A DNA stretch of 64,000 bases, taken from contig SYLG01000104.1 in the NCBI GenBank assembly GCA_005808665.1, positions 1 through 64,000 on the forward strand, given 5' to 3'. The notes beneath the pieces were generated by a model that had not been told where the DNA came from, did not search any database, and saw nothing but the letters and a program-made list of their open reading frames with translations. This document shows, piece after piece, positions 9,134 through 18,222 of the stretch; within the stretch, counting starts at the first letter, position 1, and each line of letters opens with the position of its first letter. The position numbers were made by a program, and so were the translations under genes. This DNA comes from Planctomycetia bacterium. Its GTDB lineage: Bacteria; Planctomycetota; Planctomycetia; Gemmatales; Gemmataceae.

Positions 9134-9463
9134 CGCTGTAACTCCTTGAAAGGGAAAACGAGAGATAAATCCCCATGGAATATGGGGGTTGGCAAAGGGC
9201 AGCCATGACTACCCTCTGAGTATCCTAGGTCCAAAAGCAGTTTTTTGGGAGGGTCCAGGACAATTTTCATTGGATGTTTTTGCTAATAACCCCAGGCGAA
9301 ACCTGATTCAATGATTGTAATTGTTTTTTTCGGGACCACAAACCATTGGTTTCGCAATCCGGCCAAGGTCCAAATGGTACGCCCATGGAATCAAAAAATG
9401 CTAATCCCTTCGATAAAACCAATCAACGATAAAAAACACGGATTAAGCCAAATCATTTAATAG
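9134..9463. other. Spacer without a recognisable gene
   Basis: 330 bases between the lipoprotein start and the methyltransferase stop, both on the minus strand. I see the AAGGAG site of the lipoprotein near 9142-9147 and an A+T-rich stretch that could hold its promoter, but no ORF with family features, repeat or RNA structure. Confidence 0.4.
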
Positions 9464-10219
9464 CTAATTTCGGATCCAAATCATCCGATACCTTGCCAAA
9501 CCACCCAAAAAAGGAAACCACCTGAACAAATGTCGGTCAAACCGGGAGAGCAAAGGCCAGTTGCTGCCAGTTCCCCCAAAACGCCTAAGTGCAGAGATGA
9601 ATTCAAACGATTCCACTTTATGATTGGGAAAGGCAAGCAGCCAAAGCTTTAGATTCGCGTTGGACCAAGGCGTTTCGTCCCGGGTTCGTTCCTTTCCCGG
9701 GTAGGGAAGCCACTTTCTTGCCAGGGTAATTAGAGGATTACCTCCCCAAGGCTCGCAAAAAACCGCCATTCCCCGTGGTGCCAGAATGCGACGGACCTCA
9801 TTGATGGCCGCTTTTGTATCGAGGTGATGGAGGATTGCATTGCCCCAAAGTCGTTCCACGGAAGCATTTGCCAAGGGCAATCGTTCGGCATCGGCTTGAA
9901 AAAAAGGGGTGGAACATCCGAATCGGTCGTGGCGGTTCTTTGCTTCCGTGCAATACCCCAAGGACAAATCTGTCCCAAAAACAATGGCCCCCCGGCTGGT
10001 TAGTTCCATGGCCGCCCACCCATGGCCGGCACCAAGGTCAAGGGTGATTTTTCCATTTAGGGGTTCAAGGAGGTCCAATCCCCTTCGTATCCAGGGGGCA
10101 TGGTCCAAATAGGCGTTTTTGGTGCTGTTTTCCAAGGTCAAATCCCTTTGAAGGGCTCGTTCCTTGGCTTGGCGGTCGTGGAATAACTGTTCTTCAAGGA
10201 GACGGCGGGTGCAATCCAT
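9464..10219 (-). CDS. Class I SAM-dependent methyltransferase
   Basis: 251 residues. The SAM-binding motif I ITLDLGAGHGWAA is at about residues 58-70, the acidic strand-2 residue in VFGTDLSLGY, motif II/III in FQADAERLPLANASVERLW, and the post-motif AILHHLDTKAAINEVRRILAPRG is typical of the UbiE/Methyltransf_11 group. The C-terminal 90 residues are basic and aromatic. It lies 24 bases downstream of fabF on the same strand, so it may be the last gene of the fatty-acid cluster. The substrate cannot be read from the sequence; small molecules such as lipids or quinones are more likely than nucleic acids for this group. Confidence 0.85.
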   Translation of the reverse strand: MDCTRRLLEEQLFHDRQAKERALQRDLTLENSTKNAYLDHAPWIRRGLDLLEPLNGKITLDLGAGHGWAAMELTSRGAIVFGTDLSLGYCTEAKNRHDRFGCSTPFFQADAERLPLANASVERLWGNAILHHLDTKAAINEVRRILAPRGMAVFCEPWGGNPLITLARKWLPYPGKERTRDETPWSNANLKLWLLAFPNHKVESFEFISALRRFGGTGSNWPLLSRFDRHLFRWFPFLGGLARYRMIWIRN

Positions 10220-10243
10220 GGCGGGCCCCGCATGAGAAAAGGA

Positions 10244-11485
10244 TCAACCCGTAAAGCGTCCGAAAACGACCGAGCTGTTGTGGCCACCAAAGCCGAAACT
10301 ATTGGAAAGGGCATAGTTCAATGCCGTTTTTCTGGCTTGATTGGGAACATAATCCAGATCACATTCCGGGTCAGGATTATCCAGATTGATGGTCGGGTGA
10401 AGGATTTTTTCGTGAAGGGAAAGGATGGTTGCAATGGCCTCAACCCCGCCCGAGGCTCCCAAAAGGTGACCAAGCATGGACTTGGTACTGCTTATGGCCA
10501 AGGATTTTGAATGGGCTCCAAATACGGTTTTGATCGCCTTGGTTTCAGCGATGTCGCCAAGCGGAGTACTGGTGCCGTGAGCGTTGATGTAGCCAACCTG
10601 TTCCGGATTCAACCCAGCATCTTTTAGGGCAATGCGCATGGCATTGGAAGCGCCAATGCCATCCGGATGGGGCGCTGTAATATGATAAGCGTCTGCTGTG
10701 GCCCCAATTCCCAAAACCTCCGCATAAATGGTAGCCCCCCTGTTTTTTGCGTGTTCGAGTTCCTCGAGGACGATGATGCCTGCTCCTTCGCTCAATACGA
10801 AACCGTCCCGATCCCGGTCAAAGGGGCGACTAGCTTTGGTAAAATCGTCATTCCGTTGGGAAAGTGCCTTGGCTGAGGAAAATCCTCCCAAACCCATTGG
10901 GGTTATTCCTGCTTCGCTACCCCCGGTAATCATTACCTCCGCCCGGTTGTATTGAATGGCACGAAGGGCATCCCCTATGGAGTGGGTTGCGGAGGCACAG
11001 GCGGTGGATACGCAAGTATTGATGCCTGAAAAACCGAGTTCAATGGATACATTTCCTGCAGCTGCATTGGAAATCATTTTGGGAATGGTGAATGGACTGA
11101 TTTTGTTCGGACCATCTTTTATGTAGCGACCATGTTGATCTTCAAATTCCCTCAATCCACCGATGCCTGACCCGACAATTACCCCACACCGGAACGGATC
11201 TTCCTTGGAAAGGTCCAAACCGGAGTGGCCAAACGCCTCCTGTGCGGCCACAACGGCAAATTGGGCAAAGCGATCCAACCGCCTCAACTGTTTGGGATCC
11301 AGCGATTCGCGAAGGGGAAAGGATTTGACTTCACCTGCAAATTGGACCTTAAACGGTGCTGGGTCAAATAATTCAATCCGACTTATCCCGCTTTTGCCCT
11401 CTAAAAGTCCCTGCCACATGGTTGCGACATCCTGTCCCAGGGAGGTGACAACACCAAGCCCCGTGACAACCACTCGACGGGTCAT
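10244..11485 (-). CDS. fabF: 3-oxoacyl-ACP synthase II (KAS II)
   Basis: 413 residues, normal length for FabF. It condenses malonyl-ACP with acyl-ACP in fatty-acid elongation. The catalytic Cys163 lies in STACASATH; the two active-site His are H303 in [10 protein letters not shown] and H340 in [10 protein letters not shown]. The C-terminal [17 protein letters not shown] is typical of the thiolase fold. Its start overlaps the acpP stop by ATGA, giving translational coupling with its carrier protein. Confidence 0.97.
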   Translation of the reverse strand: MTRRVVVTGLGVVTSLGQDVATMWQGLLEGKSGISRIELFDPAPFKVQFAGEVKSFPLRESLDPKQLRRLDRFAQFAVVAAQEAFGHSGLDLSKEDPFRCGVIVGSGIGGLREFEDQHGRYIKDGPNKISPFTIPKMISNAAAGNVSIELGFSGINTCVSTACASATHSIGDALRAIQYNRAEVMITGGSEAGITPMGLGGFSSAKALSQRNDDFTKASRPFDRDRDGFVLSEGAGIIVLEELEHAKNRGATIYAEVLGIGATADAYHITAPHPDGIGASNAMRIALKDAGLNPEQVGYINAHGTSTPLGDIAETKAIKTVFGAHSKSLAISSTKSMLGHLLGASGGVEAIATILSLHEKILHPTINLDNPDPECDLDYVPNQARKTALNYALSNSFGFGGHNSSVVFGRFTG

Positions 11486-11727
11486 TTCTTCGCAAGCTCC
11501 TTTTCGATAAAATCAATGGCCTCACCTACCGACTTGATTTTTTCCGCCTGATCCTCAGGAATGGAGATTTCAAACTCCTCTTCAAGCTCCATAACGAGTT
11601 CAACAATATCCAGGGAATCGGCGCCCAATTGATCGAAAGCGGTGGTTCGGGCAACTTGGTCGATATTGACTCCAAGGCTTTCCACAACAATCTTGACCAC
11701 TCGTTCTTCTATTGAAGCGTTAACCAC
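11482..11727 (-). CDS. acpP: Acyl carrier protein
   Basis: The small acidic four-helix carrier of growing acyl chains. The 4'-phosphopantetheine attachment Ser lies in [19 protein letters not shown]. The track ORF begins at 11766, but a GTG at 11727 preceded by GGAGGG (11735-11740, 7-base spacing) gives an 81-residue protein of standard length starting V(M)VNASIEERV, so I place the start there. It is coupled to fabF by ATGA overlap. A 246-base gap separates this start from the upstream fabD, where many bacteria carry fabG. Confidence 0.95.
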   Translation of the reverse strand: MVNASIEERVVKIVVESLGVNIDQVARTTAFDQLGADSLDIVELVMELEEEFEISIPEDQAEKIKSVGEAIDFIEKELAKK

Positions 11728-11973
11728 TGCTATGCCCTCCTGGGTCGGGCTCTTTAACTCACCCATTCAACGGATCCATTAGGTTCCGCTGCAACGGATT
11801 TATCATATTTCCACCGGTTATGGCAAGGTGACTTCCCTGCACCTTATCTAATTTACCGAGGGAACTTGGAGCTCGAACCGTACAACTTGATGATCCTAGG
11901 ATATGAGGAATTGATACCTTGGAAAGGTCTGGTCCCCATAAAACCCCAGCCCTTCCATTATTGATTTTGTCTG
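11728..11973. other. fabD-acpP spacer, no gene
   Basis: The 246 bases between the fabD stop and the acpP GTG contain the acpP ribosome-binding site and possibly its own promoter. No remnant of fabG can be read in either strand. Confidence 0.45.
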
Positions 11974-12879
11974 TTACCCTGGAACATTAATACAAGGCAA
12001 CTTGCGATCGATTCGCTTGAGTAGTCCCGCCAAAACTCTCCCGGGCCCGACTTCGTAAAACTTGTCTACTCCCTGGGCAATCATTTGCCGAATGCATGCC
12101 TCCCAGCGAACAGGTTCCACGACCTGCTTGGCTAATAATCCTGATATGGATTCCGGGGCACCATGGGGTAAACCCGTGACATTGGAAAAAACGGGAATAC
12201 GGGGTGCAACAAAACCGACCCTATTCAGGGCATCCCTAAGGGGGCTCATCGCAGGGTCCATTACGGGGGTATGAAATGCCCCTGCAACAGAGAGGCGAAT
12301 CGTTTTTCCCCCTGCCGCTTGGGCGAGCGTTTCTACTTCCTCCAAAGCGGGAATCTCCCCGCTAATTACAAGGTTTCCCGGACAAAGATAATTGGCAATT
12401 CGGACAATGCCCCTGGATTGACCTTGGCGGACCATTTCTTCAAGTTTGTTTTCGTCAAGAAGTAGAACACTTGACATCGAGGAGGGGATTTTCTCGGCCG
12501 CCATTTGCATGACCGTGCCCCGAAGGTGAACCAACCGGAGGCCGGTCTCAAAATTGATGGCGCCCGCAAATGCCAAGGCTGTGTATTCACCCAGGCTAAG
12601 CCCAGCAGTCATGGAACAGGCCATCAAATCATCATTGGCCAAATTTCCCAAATCGTGAAGAGCGGCCATGCTGGCAACAAAAAGGGCGGGTTGGCTAATG
12701 TCTGTGGCGTTGATTCGTTCAGCCGGGCCGTTTCGACAAATATCCAACAAATCAAATCCCAAAATTTGGGAAGCCTGATCATAGAGGGATTGAACCGAGG
12801 CATATTTTTCAGCTAAGGCAACACCCATACCCACATATTGTGCCCCTTGACCAGGGAAGAGAATCGCTGTCCGGGGCAT
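11974..12879 (-). CDS. fabD: Malonyl-CoA:ACP transacylase
   Basis: 301 residues, typical for FabD, which loads malonate onto ACP. N-terminal FPGQGAQYVGMG is the family signature, the nucleophile Ser95 is in GLSLGEYTALAF, and the partner His203 is in GAFHTPVMDPA. The C-terminal FYEVGPGRVLAGLLKRI is also diagnostic. It lies 25 bases after plsX on the minus strand, in the classical rpmF-plsX-fab order. Confidence 0.97.
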   Translation of the reverse strand: MPRTAILFPGQGAQYVGMGVALAEKYASVQSLYDQASQILGFDLLDICRNGPAERINATDISQPALFVASMAALHDLGNLANDDLMACSMTAGLSLGEYTALAFAGAINFETGLRLVHLRGTVMQMAAEKIPSSMSSVLLLDENKLEEMVRQGQSRGIVRIANYLCPGNLVISGEIPALEEVETLAQAAGGKTIRLSVAGAFHTPVMDPAMSPLRDALNRVGFVAPRIPVFSNVTGLPHGAPESISGLLAKQVVEPVRWEACIRQMIAQGVDKFYEVGPGRVLAGLLKRIDRKLPCINVPG

Positions 12880-12904
12880 GGTGAAACCTGTTAAAGGAGA
12901 ATAA

Positions 12905-13921
12905 TCAAATGGAAGCCAAGCTGAGATGTTGTTGTTGGCTTTCCAGTTCTTTGGTAATCAATTGATTGAGACCGGCCCTTGCATGTCGGGCGGCAACCGC
13001 CAACGCATTGCGGATCGCCCTATCATCAGAACTGCCATGGCAAACGATGCAAATGCCATCAATACCCAAAAGCGGTGCCCCGCCAAACTCGCTGTAGTGA
13101 TATTTCTGTGCCAAATTGGTGAGTGTGTTGATTCCTTTGTCCCGTTCGACGGTCAGGCTTTCACTAATCTCGCGGGCAACCACTTTCAGGATGAATTCGG
13201 TTATGCCTTCACACACTTTAAGGATCACATTTCCAACAAAACCATCGCAAATGACAACATCCACGCTGCCCCGATGAATGTCCCTACCCTCGACATTCCC
13301 CTTGTAAGAGCCTTTAATAGGAAATTTGTTGAAAAGGTCCGCAGTTATGCGGTGAAGCTCAGGTCCCTTGCCATCCTCCGAACCTACATTGATTAGCCCA
13401 ATGGAGGGATTTTCTTTTTTGAGAATATGCCGTGCGTAAATCAGGCCCATTACCCCATATTGGTACAAGTGCGTAGCTTTGGGATAAATGTTTGCTCCGA
13501 CATCAAGAATAAGACAAGGCCCCCGCATGGTGGGCATAATCGTGGCAATGCCAGGCCGCTCAACCCCAGCGAGGAATCGCCGGGACATCAAACCGCCGGC
13601 AACCATGGCCCCGGTATTTCCGGCACTAACGATGCCGTCAACCCGAGCCTGAGCCAGCAGCTGCCAGCATCGACTAATGGAATTGTCCGGTTTTCGGCGC
13701 AAACCAACCGTCGGGCTTTCCTCCATCCCGATTGCTTGCGAGCAATGAAAGACGCCAAGGCGGTCACTACGCCCAAATTGATCCAGAAGGGGCTGGATTT
13801 GGGCTTCATCTCCCACCAATGTCACACGGAGGTCACCATCTTGGGAAATGGCTTGCACTGCTCCGGCAACGATGGGACCAGGGGCATAATCGCCCCCCAT
13901 CGCGTCAAGCGCGATATGCAT
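12905..13921 (-). CDS. plsX: Phosphate acyltransferase PlsX
   Basis: 338 residues. It makes acyl-phosphate from acyl-ACP for phospholipid synthesis. MHIALDAMGGDYAPGPIVAGAV is the canonical N-terminus; GNTGAMVAGGLM, ILDVGANIYPKATHLYQYGVMG and the C-terminal EFGGAPLLGIDGICIVCHGSS are all conserved PlsX blocks. The gene begins 3 bases after the rpmF stop, the conserved rpmF-plsX arrangement. Confidence 0.97.
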   Translation of the reverse strand: MHIALDAMGGDYAPGPIVAGAVQAISQDGDLRVTLVGDEAQIQPLLDQFGRSDRLGVFHCSQAIGMEESPTVGLRRKPDNSISRCWQLLAQARVDGIVSAGNTGAMVAGGLMSRRFLAGVERPGIATIMPTMRGPCLILDVGANIYPKATHLYQYGVMGLIYARHILKKENPSIGLINVGSEDGKGPELHRITADLFNKFPIKGSYKGNVEGRDIHRGSVDVVICDGFVGNVILKVCEGITEFILKVVAREISESLTVERDKGINTLTNLAQKYHYSEFGGAPLLGIDGICIVCHGSSDDRAIRNALAVAARHARAGLNQLITKELESQQQHLSLASI

Positions 13922-13924
13922 GGA

Positions 13925-14110
13925 TCACTTCTCCGACCCTAGCCGGAGGATATCCTTCCCCTGGTAATGTCCACAATTGCCGCAAACTTTGTGCGCCAAA
14001 ACGGGCTGATCACAATTTTTGCAATATTGAATGGCAAGGGGCTTCACCGCATGGTGGGAGCGCCTCATGCCTCGCCTTGATGAGGAAATTCGTCTCTTTG
14101 GTACGGCCAT
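13925..14110 (-). CDS. rpmF: 50S ribosomal protein L32
   Basis: 61 residues. MAVPKRRISSSRRGMRRSHHA is the standard L32 N-terminus, followed by a zinc ribbon with paired cysteines CKNC and CGNC. It is therefore the zinc-binding (C+) form. It is the first gene of the fatty-acid cluster; the DUF177 (yceD) gene often found upstream is absent, and a divergent HIT gene begins instead. Confidence 0.97.
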   Translation of the reverse strand: MAVPKRRISSSRRGMRRSHHAVKPLAIQYCKNCDQPVLAHKVCGNCGHYQGKDILRLGSEK

Positions 14111-14245
14111 GGCTCAACCTGTTCGTCCGTTTTGTTCTGATTCGGATAAAAACATAGCATAAGACTTGAACCACCAAATGACCAGTCCGGCTTTTGCTCT
14201 TGGGTCAGGAACAAAAGAATTTCAAACGATTGGAACCAATTTTCC

Positions 14246-14773
14246 ATGGAACGGCTTTGGGCACCTTGGAGACTCTCCTACCTTACCGGGTCCACCCCTC
14301 CAGAACGGGACCAGAACTGTTTTCTTTGTTTGGCGGCAAGAATCGAGAATTTGGCCTCGTTTTCTCCGGAAAACCTGGTTGTTGCCACCTCCAATGATAT
14401 TCTTGTTATATTAAACAGATTTCCATATAGCAGTGGCCACCTTTTGATTTCACCCAAACGCCATGTTGCTTCGGTGGAGGACCTTAACCGAACAGAATCA
14501 CTTGCCCTCATGACCCAACTACAGATCGCCACCCGGGCCCTTCGTATGGCTTTCCATCCGGACGGGTTCAATGTGGGTATTAACCTTGGGCAAATCGCTG
14601 GAGCAGGTGTGCCCGGCCACCTTCATGTTCATATCGTTCCCCGGTGGAATGGTGACCATAACTTTATGCCCGTTACTGGGGGAACCCGTGTCATGCCAAT
14701 ACTGCTCGAGGACTCATGGAGCAAAATCCATGCGGCTTTTATGGCAATTAGGGACTCTGAACCCCTTGCCTAA
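14246..14773 (+). CDS. HIT-family hydrolase
   Basis: 175 residues of the histidine-triad superfamily, which hydrolyse or transfer nucleotide alpha-phosphates (for example Ap4A- or AMP-linked compounds). The triad is GHLHVHIVPRW, the CFLC pair near residue 25 forms half of the zinc site seen in many HIT proteins, and NRFPYSSGHLLISPKRHV is the conserved substrate-side block. It is divergent from rpmF and lies 36 bases upstream of the dNTPase gene, suggesting a small nucleotide-hygiene operon. Confidence 0.92.
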   Translation: MERLWAPWRLSYLTGSTPPERDQNCFLCLAARIENLASFSPENLVVATSNDILVILNRFPYSSGHLLISPKRHVASVEDLNRTESLALMTQLQIATRALRMAFHPDGFNVGINLGQIAGAGVPGHLHVHIVPRWNGDHNFMPVTGGTRVMPILLEDSWSKIHAAFMAIRDSEPLA

Positions 14774-14809
14774 ACGAGCTCAATTGTTTCCCAACCTGAG
14801 GATTCCGCC

Positions 14810-15922
14810 ATGTCCTTGGCTCCCTATGCCTTCCCGGATTCGAATTCCCTTGGAAGGGACCATCCGGAACCTCAACATGCCTATCGCGGCCCCTTTCAAA
14901 GGGATCGTGACCGGATAATCCACTCGACCGCTTTTAGGCGGTTAATGAACAAAACCCAGGTCCTTGTCGCCCAAACCAACGATCATCACCGAACCCGTTT
15001 GACCCACACCCTGGAGGTGGCACAAATTGGTAGAACCCTGGCTCGCGCTTTGAACCTCAATGAGGATTTGACCGAGGCGATTGCCTTGTCCCATGATTTA
15101 GGACACCCCCCCTTTGGCCATGCGGGAGAAAGCGAGCTGGCGGTGTGCATGGAAAATCATGGGGGATATGAACACAACAGTCATGCCCTAAGGGTTGTGG
15201 AGGTGCTTGAAAACCGCTATCCGGGCTTCCCCGGGCTCAACCTCACTTGGGAAGTTCGCGAAGCCATGGCCCATCACAGCAAATCCCCCAACGAGGAAAT
15301 GAAGCGTTTTTTAAGAGACGGAAGGCCATTTCTGGAGGCTCAATTGGCGGATGCTGTCGATTCCCTGGCGTACGATGCCCATGATGTTGATGATGCTTTG
15401 GACCTTGGATTGATTCTACCCGTCGATGTGGAGGCCATTCCCCTTTGTGCCCTGGTTCTGGAAAAAGCCAGGGAGCGCTTTGGGGTTATTCCACCCGAAG
15501 CCTTTAGCTCCACCCTGGTCCGGGCATTGGTCGACATTCAGGTTGAGGATCTCTTGACCCAAACCCGGGAAAACCTGAAGGAGGCAAAAATCGGGTCTAT
15601 TCTGGATGTTAGGGCGTTTCCGGGGCTTTTGGTGGGGCCAGGGTTAAGGATCCAGGCCTTGAAATCAGGCCTGGAAAGATTCCTGAAGGAACGAGTTTAC
15701 CAACACCCCAAAGTATTACGAATGACTTTTAAAGGCAGAAGGATCCTTCGCAAACTTTTTGACGAATTTGTCCGCTTGCCCAACCTCTTGCCCGAAAGGA
15801 ATCAACAACAAATCCCCTCCTGGGGAATCCATCGCGTCATTACCGATTATTTGGCTGGAATGACCGATCGGTTTGCCCAAACCGAGTACCTTCAACTTTT
15901 CGAACCCTTTCATTCGGTGTAG
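14810..15922 (+). CDS. dgt: dNTP triphosphohydrolase (dGTPase-like)
   Basis: 370 residues of the HD superfamily; family members hydrolyse dGTP or other dNTPs to the nucleoside and triphosphate. RDRDRIIHSTAFRRLMNKTQV is the conserved N-terminal block, H66 in RLTHTLEVAQIGR and H95-D96 in LSHDLGHPPFGHAGE supply the metal site, and SLAYDAHDVDDALDLGLI carries the last conserved Asp. The length fits the shorter bacterial dGTPase-like group rather than the ~505-residue E. coli Dgt, so dNTP specificity is uncertain. The gene follows the HIT gene on the same strand. Confidence 0.93.
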   Translation: MSLAPYAFPDSNSLGRDHPEPQHAYRGPFQRDRDRIIHSTAFRRLMNKTQVLVAQTNDHHRTRLTHTLEVAQIGRTLARALNLNEDLTEAIALSHDLGHPPFGHAGESELAVCMENHGGYEHNSHALRVVEVLENRYPGFPGLNLTWEVREAMAHHSKSPNEEMKRFLRDGRPFLEAQLADAVDSLAYDAHDVDDALDLGLILPVDVEAIPLCALVLEKARERFGVIPPEAFSSTLVRALVDIQVEDLLTQTRENLKEAKIGSILDVRAFPGLLVGPGLRIQALKSGLERFLKERVYQHPKVLRMTFKGRRILRKLFDEFVRLPNLLPERNQQQIPSWGIHRVITDYLAGMTDRFAQTEYLQLFEPFHSV

Positions 15923-15986
15923 ACTATTAGAGTGGAGTTCCGTCCCTTCAAGCCCAAGGAAACTCCGTCCCAAAGAAATCATTCCC

Positions 15987-17207
15987 ATGAAAAACTCATC
16001 CGCACCCCCAGAACCCTTGGTAGAAATGGAATCCATCGCACCCAAACAGGTGGATAGGATCCTTTTGGTGCTTAGAATCGTTTTCCTTCTGACCCTACTT
16101 GGCATTGGCCTTGCCGCGTTTAGGCATTTCACGACCATTTCCCCGACCGAAGCCATGACCCCTGCCGTGCTTGCTCTCACGGGGATTTTCGCCTTGGGTG
16201 GCCTCATTGTAATGTCGGATATGTTGATTGGGCATAAACAAATCACCACGCTTTCTGCCGTCTATTTCGGGCTTTTGTTGGGTTTACTTCTTGGAAACAT
16301 CCTTTGCACCGCTTTGGATCCTTTCTTTTTCGATTGGCAAGCCAACAAGGTCGAATCCCCTCTGCGCAAAGGGATGACCGTTTTGGTTTCGGTTATCGCT
16401 TGCTATGTTTGTGTCTCCCTTTTGCTCCAGACCAAGGACGACTTCCGGTTTGTCATTCCGTATGTTGAATTTTCCCGTCAGGTAAAAGGAAACAAGGCTC
16501 TCCTTTTGGATACGAGCGTAATTATAGATGGCCGCATTGCCGACCTGTGCGAAACTCGCCTTTTCGACAATCGAATGATCATTCCACGGTTTGTCCTTAA
16601 TGAACTCCAGGCGGTGGCCGACAGTGGTGACAGGCTCAAACGAAACCGTGGCCGCCGGGGCCTTGATATTTTAAAGCGGATGCAGTCGAACCCCAAATTG
16701 GACATCCAGTTTCATGATGGCAATATTGCCGGGGCCGAGGATGTTCGAAAGGTGGATGAAAGACTGGTCCTGTTAGCTCGGGTGCTTGACGCCAGGGTTG
16801 TGACCAACGATTTCAATCTCAACAAAATTGCCCAGATTCAGGGTGTCGAGGTAATCAACCTCAACGAGTTGGCCAACGCACTAAAATCGGTTGCCCTCCC
16901 CGGCGAAATCATGCAAATCAAAATCGTTAAGCAGGGAGATCAACCCGGACAGGGGGTTGGTTACCTTGAAGACGGCACCATGGTAGTCATCGAAGCCGGT
17001 CGGCAGTTCCTCAATCAGGATGTCCCAATTACGGTCACCAGTGTGATCCAAACACCTGCCGGCAGGATGATATTCGGTCGGGCGGAACGAGGGTCAAATG
17101 ATTACAAACCTGCGGATTCCAAAACGACGGCCATGGTTGCCTTCCCGCATGGCCAAACTGCCGAGGGCATTTCAAACCCAAATCCGTCAGGCAATCAGGG
17201 ATCCTGA
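15987..17207 (+). CDS. Membrane-anchored PIN/TRAM domain protein (YacL-like)
   Basis: About 406 residues. Four hydrophobic segments occupy roughly the first 140 residues (RIVFLLTLLGIGLAAF, MTPAVLALTGIFALGGLIV, AVYFGLLLGLLLGN, TVLVSVIACYVCVSLLL). A PIN nuclease domain follows: LLLDTSVIIDGRIADL holds the first acidic metal ligand, RFVLNELQAVAD the second and DARVVTNDFNLNKIA the third. A C-terminal TRAM domain (IVKQGDQPGQGVGYLEDGTMVVIE) probably binds RNA. This is the architecture of Bacillus YacL-type proteins. I place the start at ATG 15987 because the track start at 15873 overlaps the dgt 3' end. Likely an inner-membrane RNase, though substrates are unknown. Confidence 0.9.
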   Translation: MKNSSAPPEPLVEMESIAPKQVDRILLVLRIVFLLTLLGIGLAAFRHFTTISPTEAMTPAVLALTGIFALGGLIVMSDMLIGHKQITTLSAVYFGLLLGLLLGNILCTALDPFFFDWQANKVESPLRKGMTVLVSVIACYVCVSLLLQTKDDFRFVIPYVEFSRQVKGNKALLLDTSVIIDGRIADLCETRLFDNRMIIPRFVLNELQAVADSGDRLKRNRGRRGLDILKRMQSNPKLDIQFHDGNIAGAEDVRKVDERLVLLARVLDARVVTNDFNLNKIAQIQGVEVINLNELANALKSVALPGEIMQIKIVKQGDQPGQGVGYLEDGTMVVIEAGRQFLNQDVPITVTSVIQTPAGRMIFGRAERGSNDYKPADSKTTAMVAFPHGQTAEGISNPNPSGNQGS

Positions 17208-17210
17208 ACC

Positions 17211-17594
17211 CTATTGAGCCGGACCATTTTCCGAATGACTTGCACCTGTCAGCAATCGGTTCATTTTTTGCAGACACCCATCAAGGGATGAAGCGGCCAT
17301 GGCAAAGTTGGTGTGATCGGAAAAATCTTTAAAATGAGCAAGGTAATAGTCCCGGGCGGTTTCGAGTTTTCCCCATTTGCCTTTAAGTTTACGCAAATAT
17401 CGGGCCCAATCACCCTCTAAAAATGCTGGTTCCGTGGCCCGGATGACATCAAAAAGGGTCCTCGGTACCTCAAGCATTTCCGGATCTTCCTGAATTTCGT
17501 CAGCGTGCTTGAGAAATGTCCGGACCATCCAGAGGTGTGCCAACTCAATCTGGAGCAGGCACACCAATTCCTTTTCGGAGACCGGCAATGTCAT
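17211..17594 (-). CDS. Small soluble helical protein of unknown function
   Basis: 127 residues, predicted mostly helical (CLLQIELAHLWMVRTFLKHADEI, WARYLRKLKGKWGKLETARDYYLAHF), with no signal peptide or membrane segment. No family is recognised. Its ATG overlaps the stop of the upstream membrane-protein gene (ATGA), making it the last member of a translationally coupled minus-strand operon with an ABC exporter. The operon position suggests an accessory or regulatory role for that system. Confidence 0.7.
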   Translation of the reverse strand: MTLPVSEKELVCLLQIELAHLWMVRTFLKHADEIQEDPEMLEVPRTLFDVIRATEPAFLEGDWARYLRKLKGKWGKLETARDYYLAHFKDFSDHTNFAMAASSLDGCLQKMNRLLTGASHSENGPAQ

Positions 17595-18217
17595 TTCAGC
17601 AATCCGGAATCAGGAGGTTTGGGAATCGTGGGAAGTAAGGCCCCTCCTGCCGGGGAGGATTTTCCACCTGCCTCGGCCTCCTCTTTTGAAAGGAGGACAA
17701 GGAATGAGCCTATCGCCACCATGGCAATGCCCACAAAGAGTTTCATATTGGGAATGTGGTCAATTCCAAAATGGAAGGGTTCCCCCGGTTTTGGGTGCCA
17801 AAAAAGACTCACGAGGGTGTTGATGCAAGGGGCCAAGGCAAAGATCAAAGGTGCAATGTAGATGCGATGGGTGGCAGGGTTGACCCCTTCCAACCTGGCG
17901 GCATCCACTGCAGCCTTGGATGCAAAAATCACACAGATTGCACCCACTGCCCCTGCTACCCCGGCCAGCCCGCTAAAAATTAGTCCTGAGCTTTTCCAAT
18001 CCGGTTTGGCGTCTTCCCGGGTAAGCATTATTGAAAGGGGAATGACGACCGCCAACACAAAATAGGCCACCCCAACGCAAAGGATCGAGGCAAGTCTTCC
18101 CCCGATGGTACCCGGTTTGGTGGAAAGTTCCGTCCCACCGTAAAAAATGATGGGGACATAGGTACCCCAGGCGAGCCCTGCACAAGCCACAAAAATCAAC
18201 CAAAGATATTTGTCCAT
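17591..18217 (-). CDS. Polytopic membrane protein, DMT/EamA-like
   Basis: About 208 residues with five hydrophobic segments: WLIFVACAGLAWGTYVPII, LASILCVGVAYFVLAVVIPL, LIFSGLAGVAGAVGAICVIF, IYIAPLIFALAPCINTLVSL and MKLFVGIAMVAIGSFLVLL. The GxxWGTY start and pattern resemble half of a drug/metabolite (EamA/GRP-like) transporter, but this is a weak call. The start at ATG 18217 is used; the track start at 18571 runs through the upstream permease gene as a shadow. It begins 5 bases after the permease stop and overlaps the next gene by ATGA, so it belongs to the ABC operon. Confidence 0.75.
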   Translation of the reverse strand: MDKYLWLIFVACAGLAWGTYVPIIFYGGTELSTKPGTIGGRLASILCVGVAYFVLAVVIPLSIMLTREDAKPDWKSSGLIFSGLAGVAGAVGAICVIFASKAAVDAARLEGVNPATHRIYIAPLIFALAPCINTLVSLFWHPKPGEPFHFGIDHIPNMKLFVGIAMVAIGSFLVLLSKEEAEAGGKSSPAGGALLPTIPKPPDSGLLK

Positions 18218-18222
18218 ATCGT

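Noticed and set aside
14065-14247. 60-residue ORF upstream of rpmF as a possible DUF177 gene
   Set aside because: Sequence lacks DUF177 features and overlaps rpmF and the HIT promoter region.
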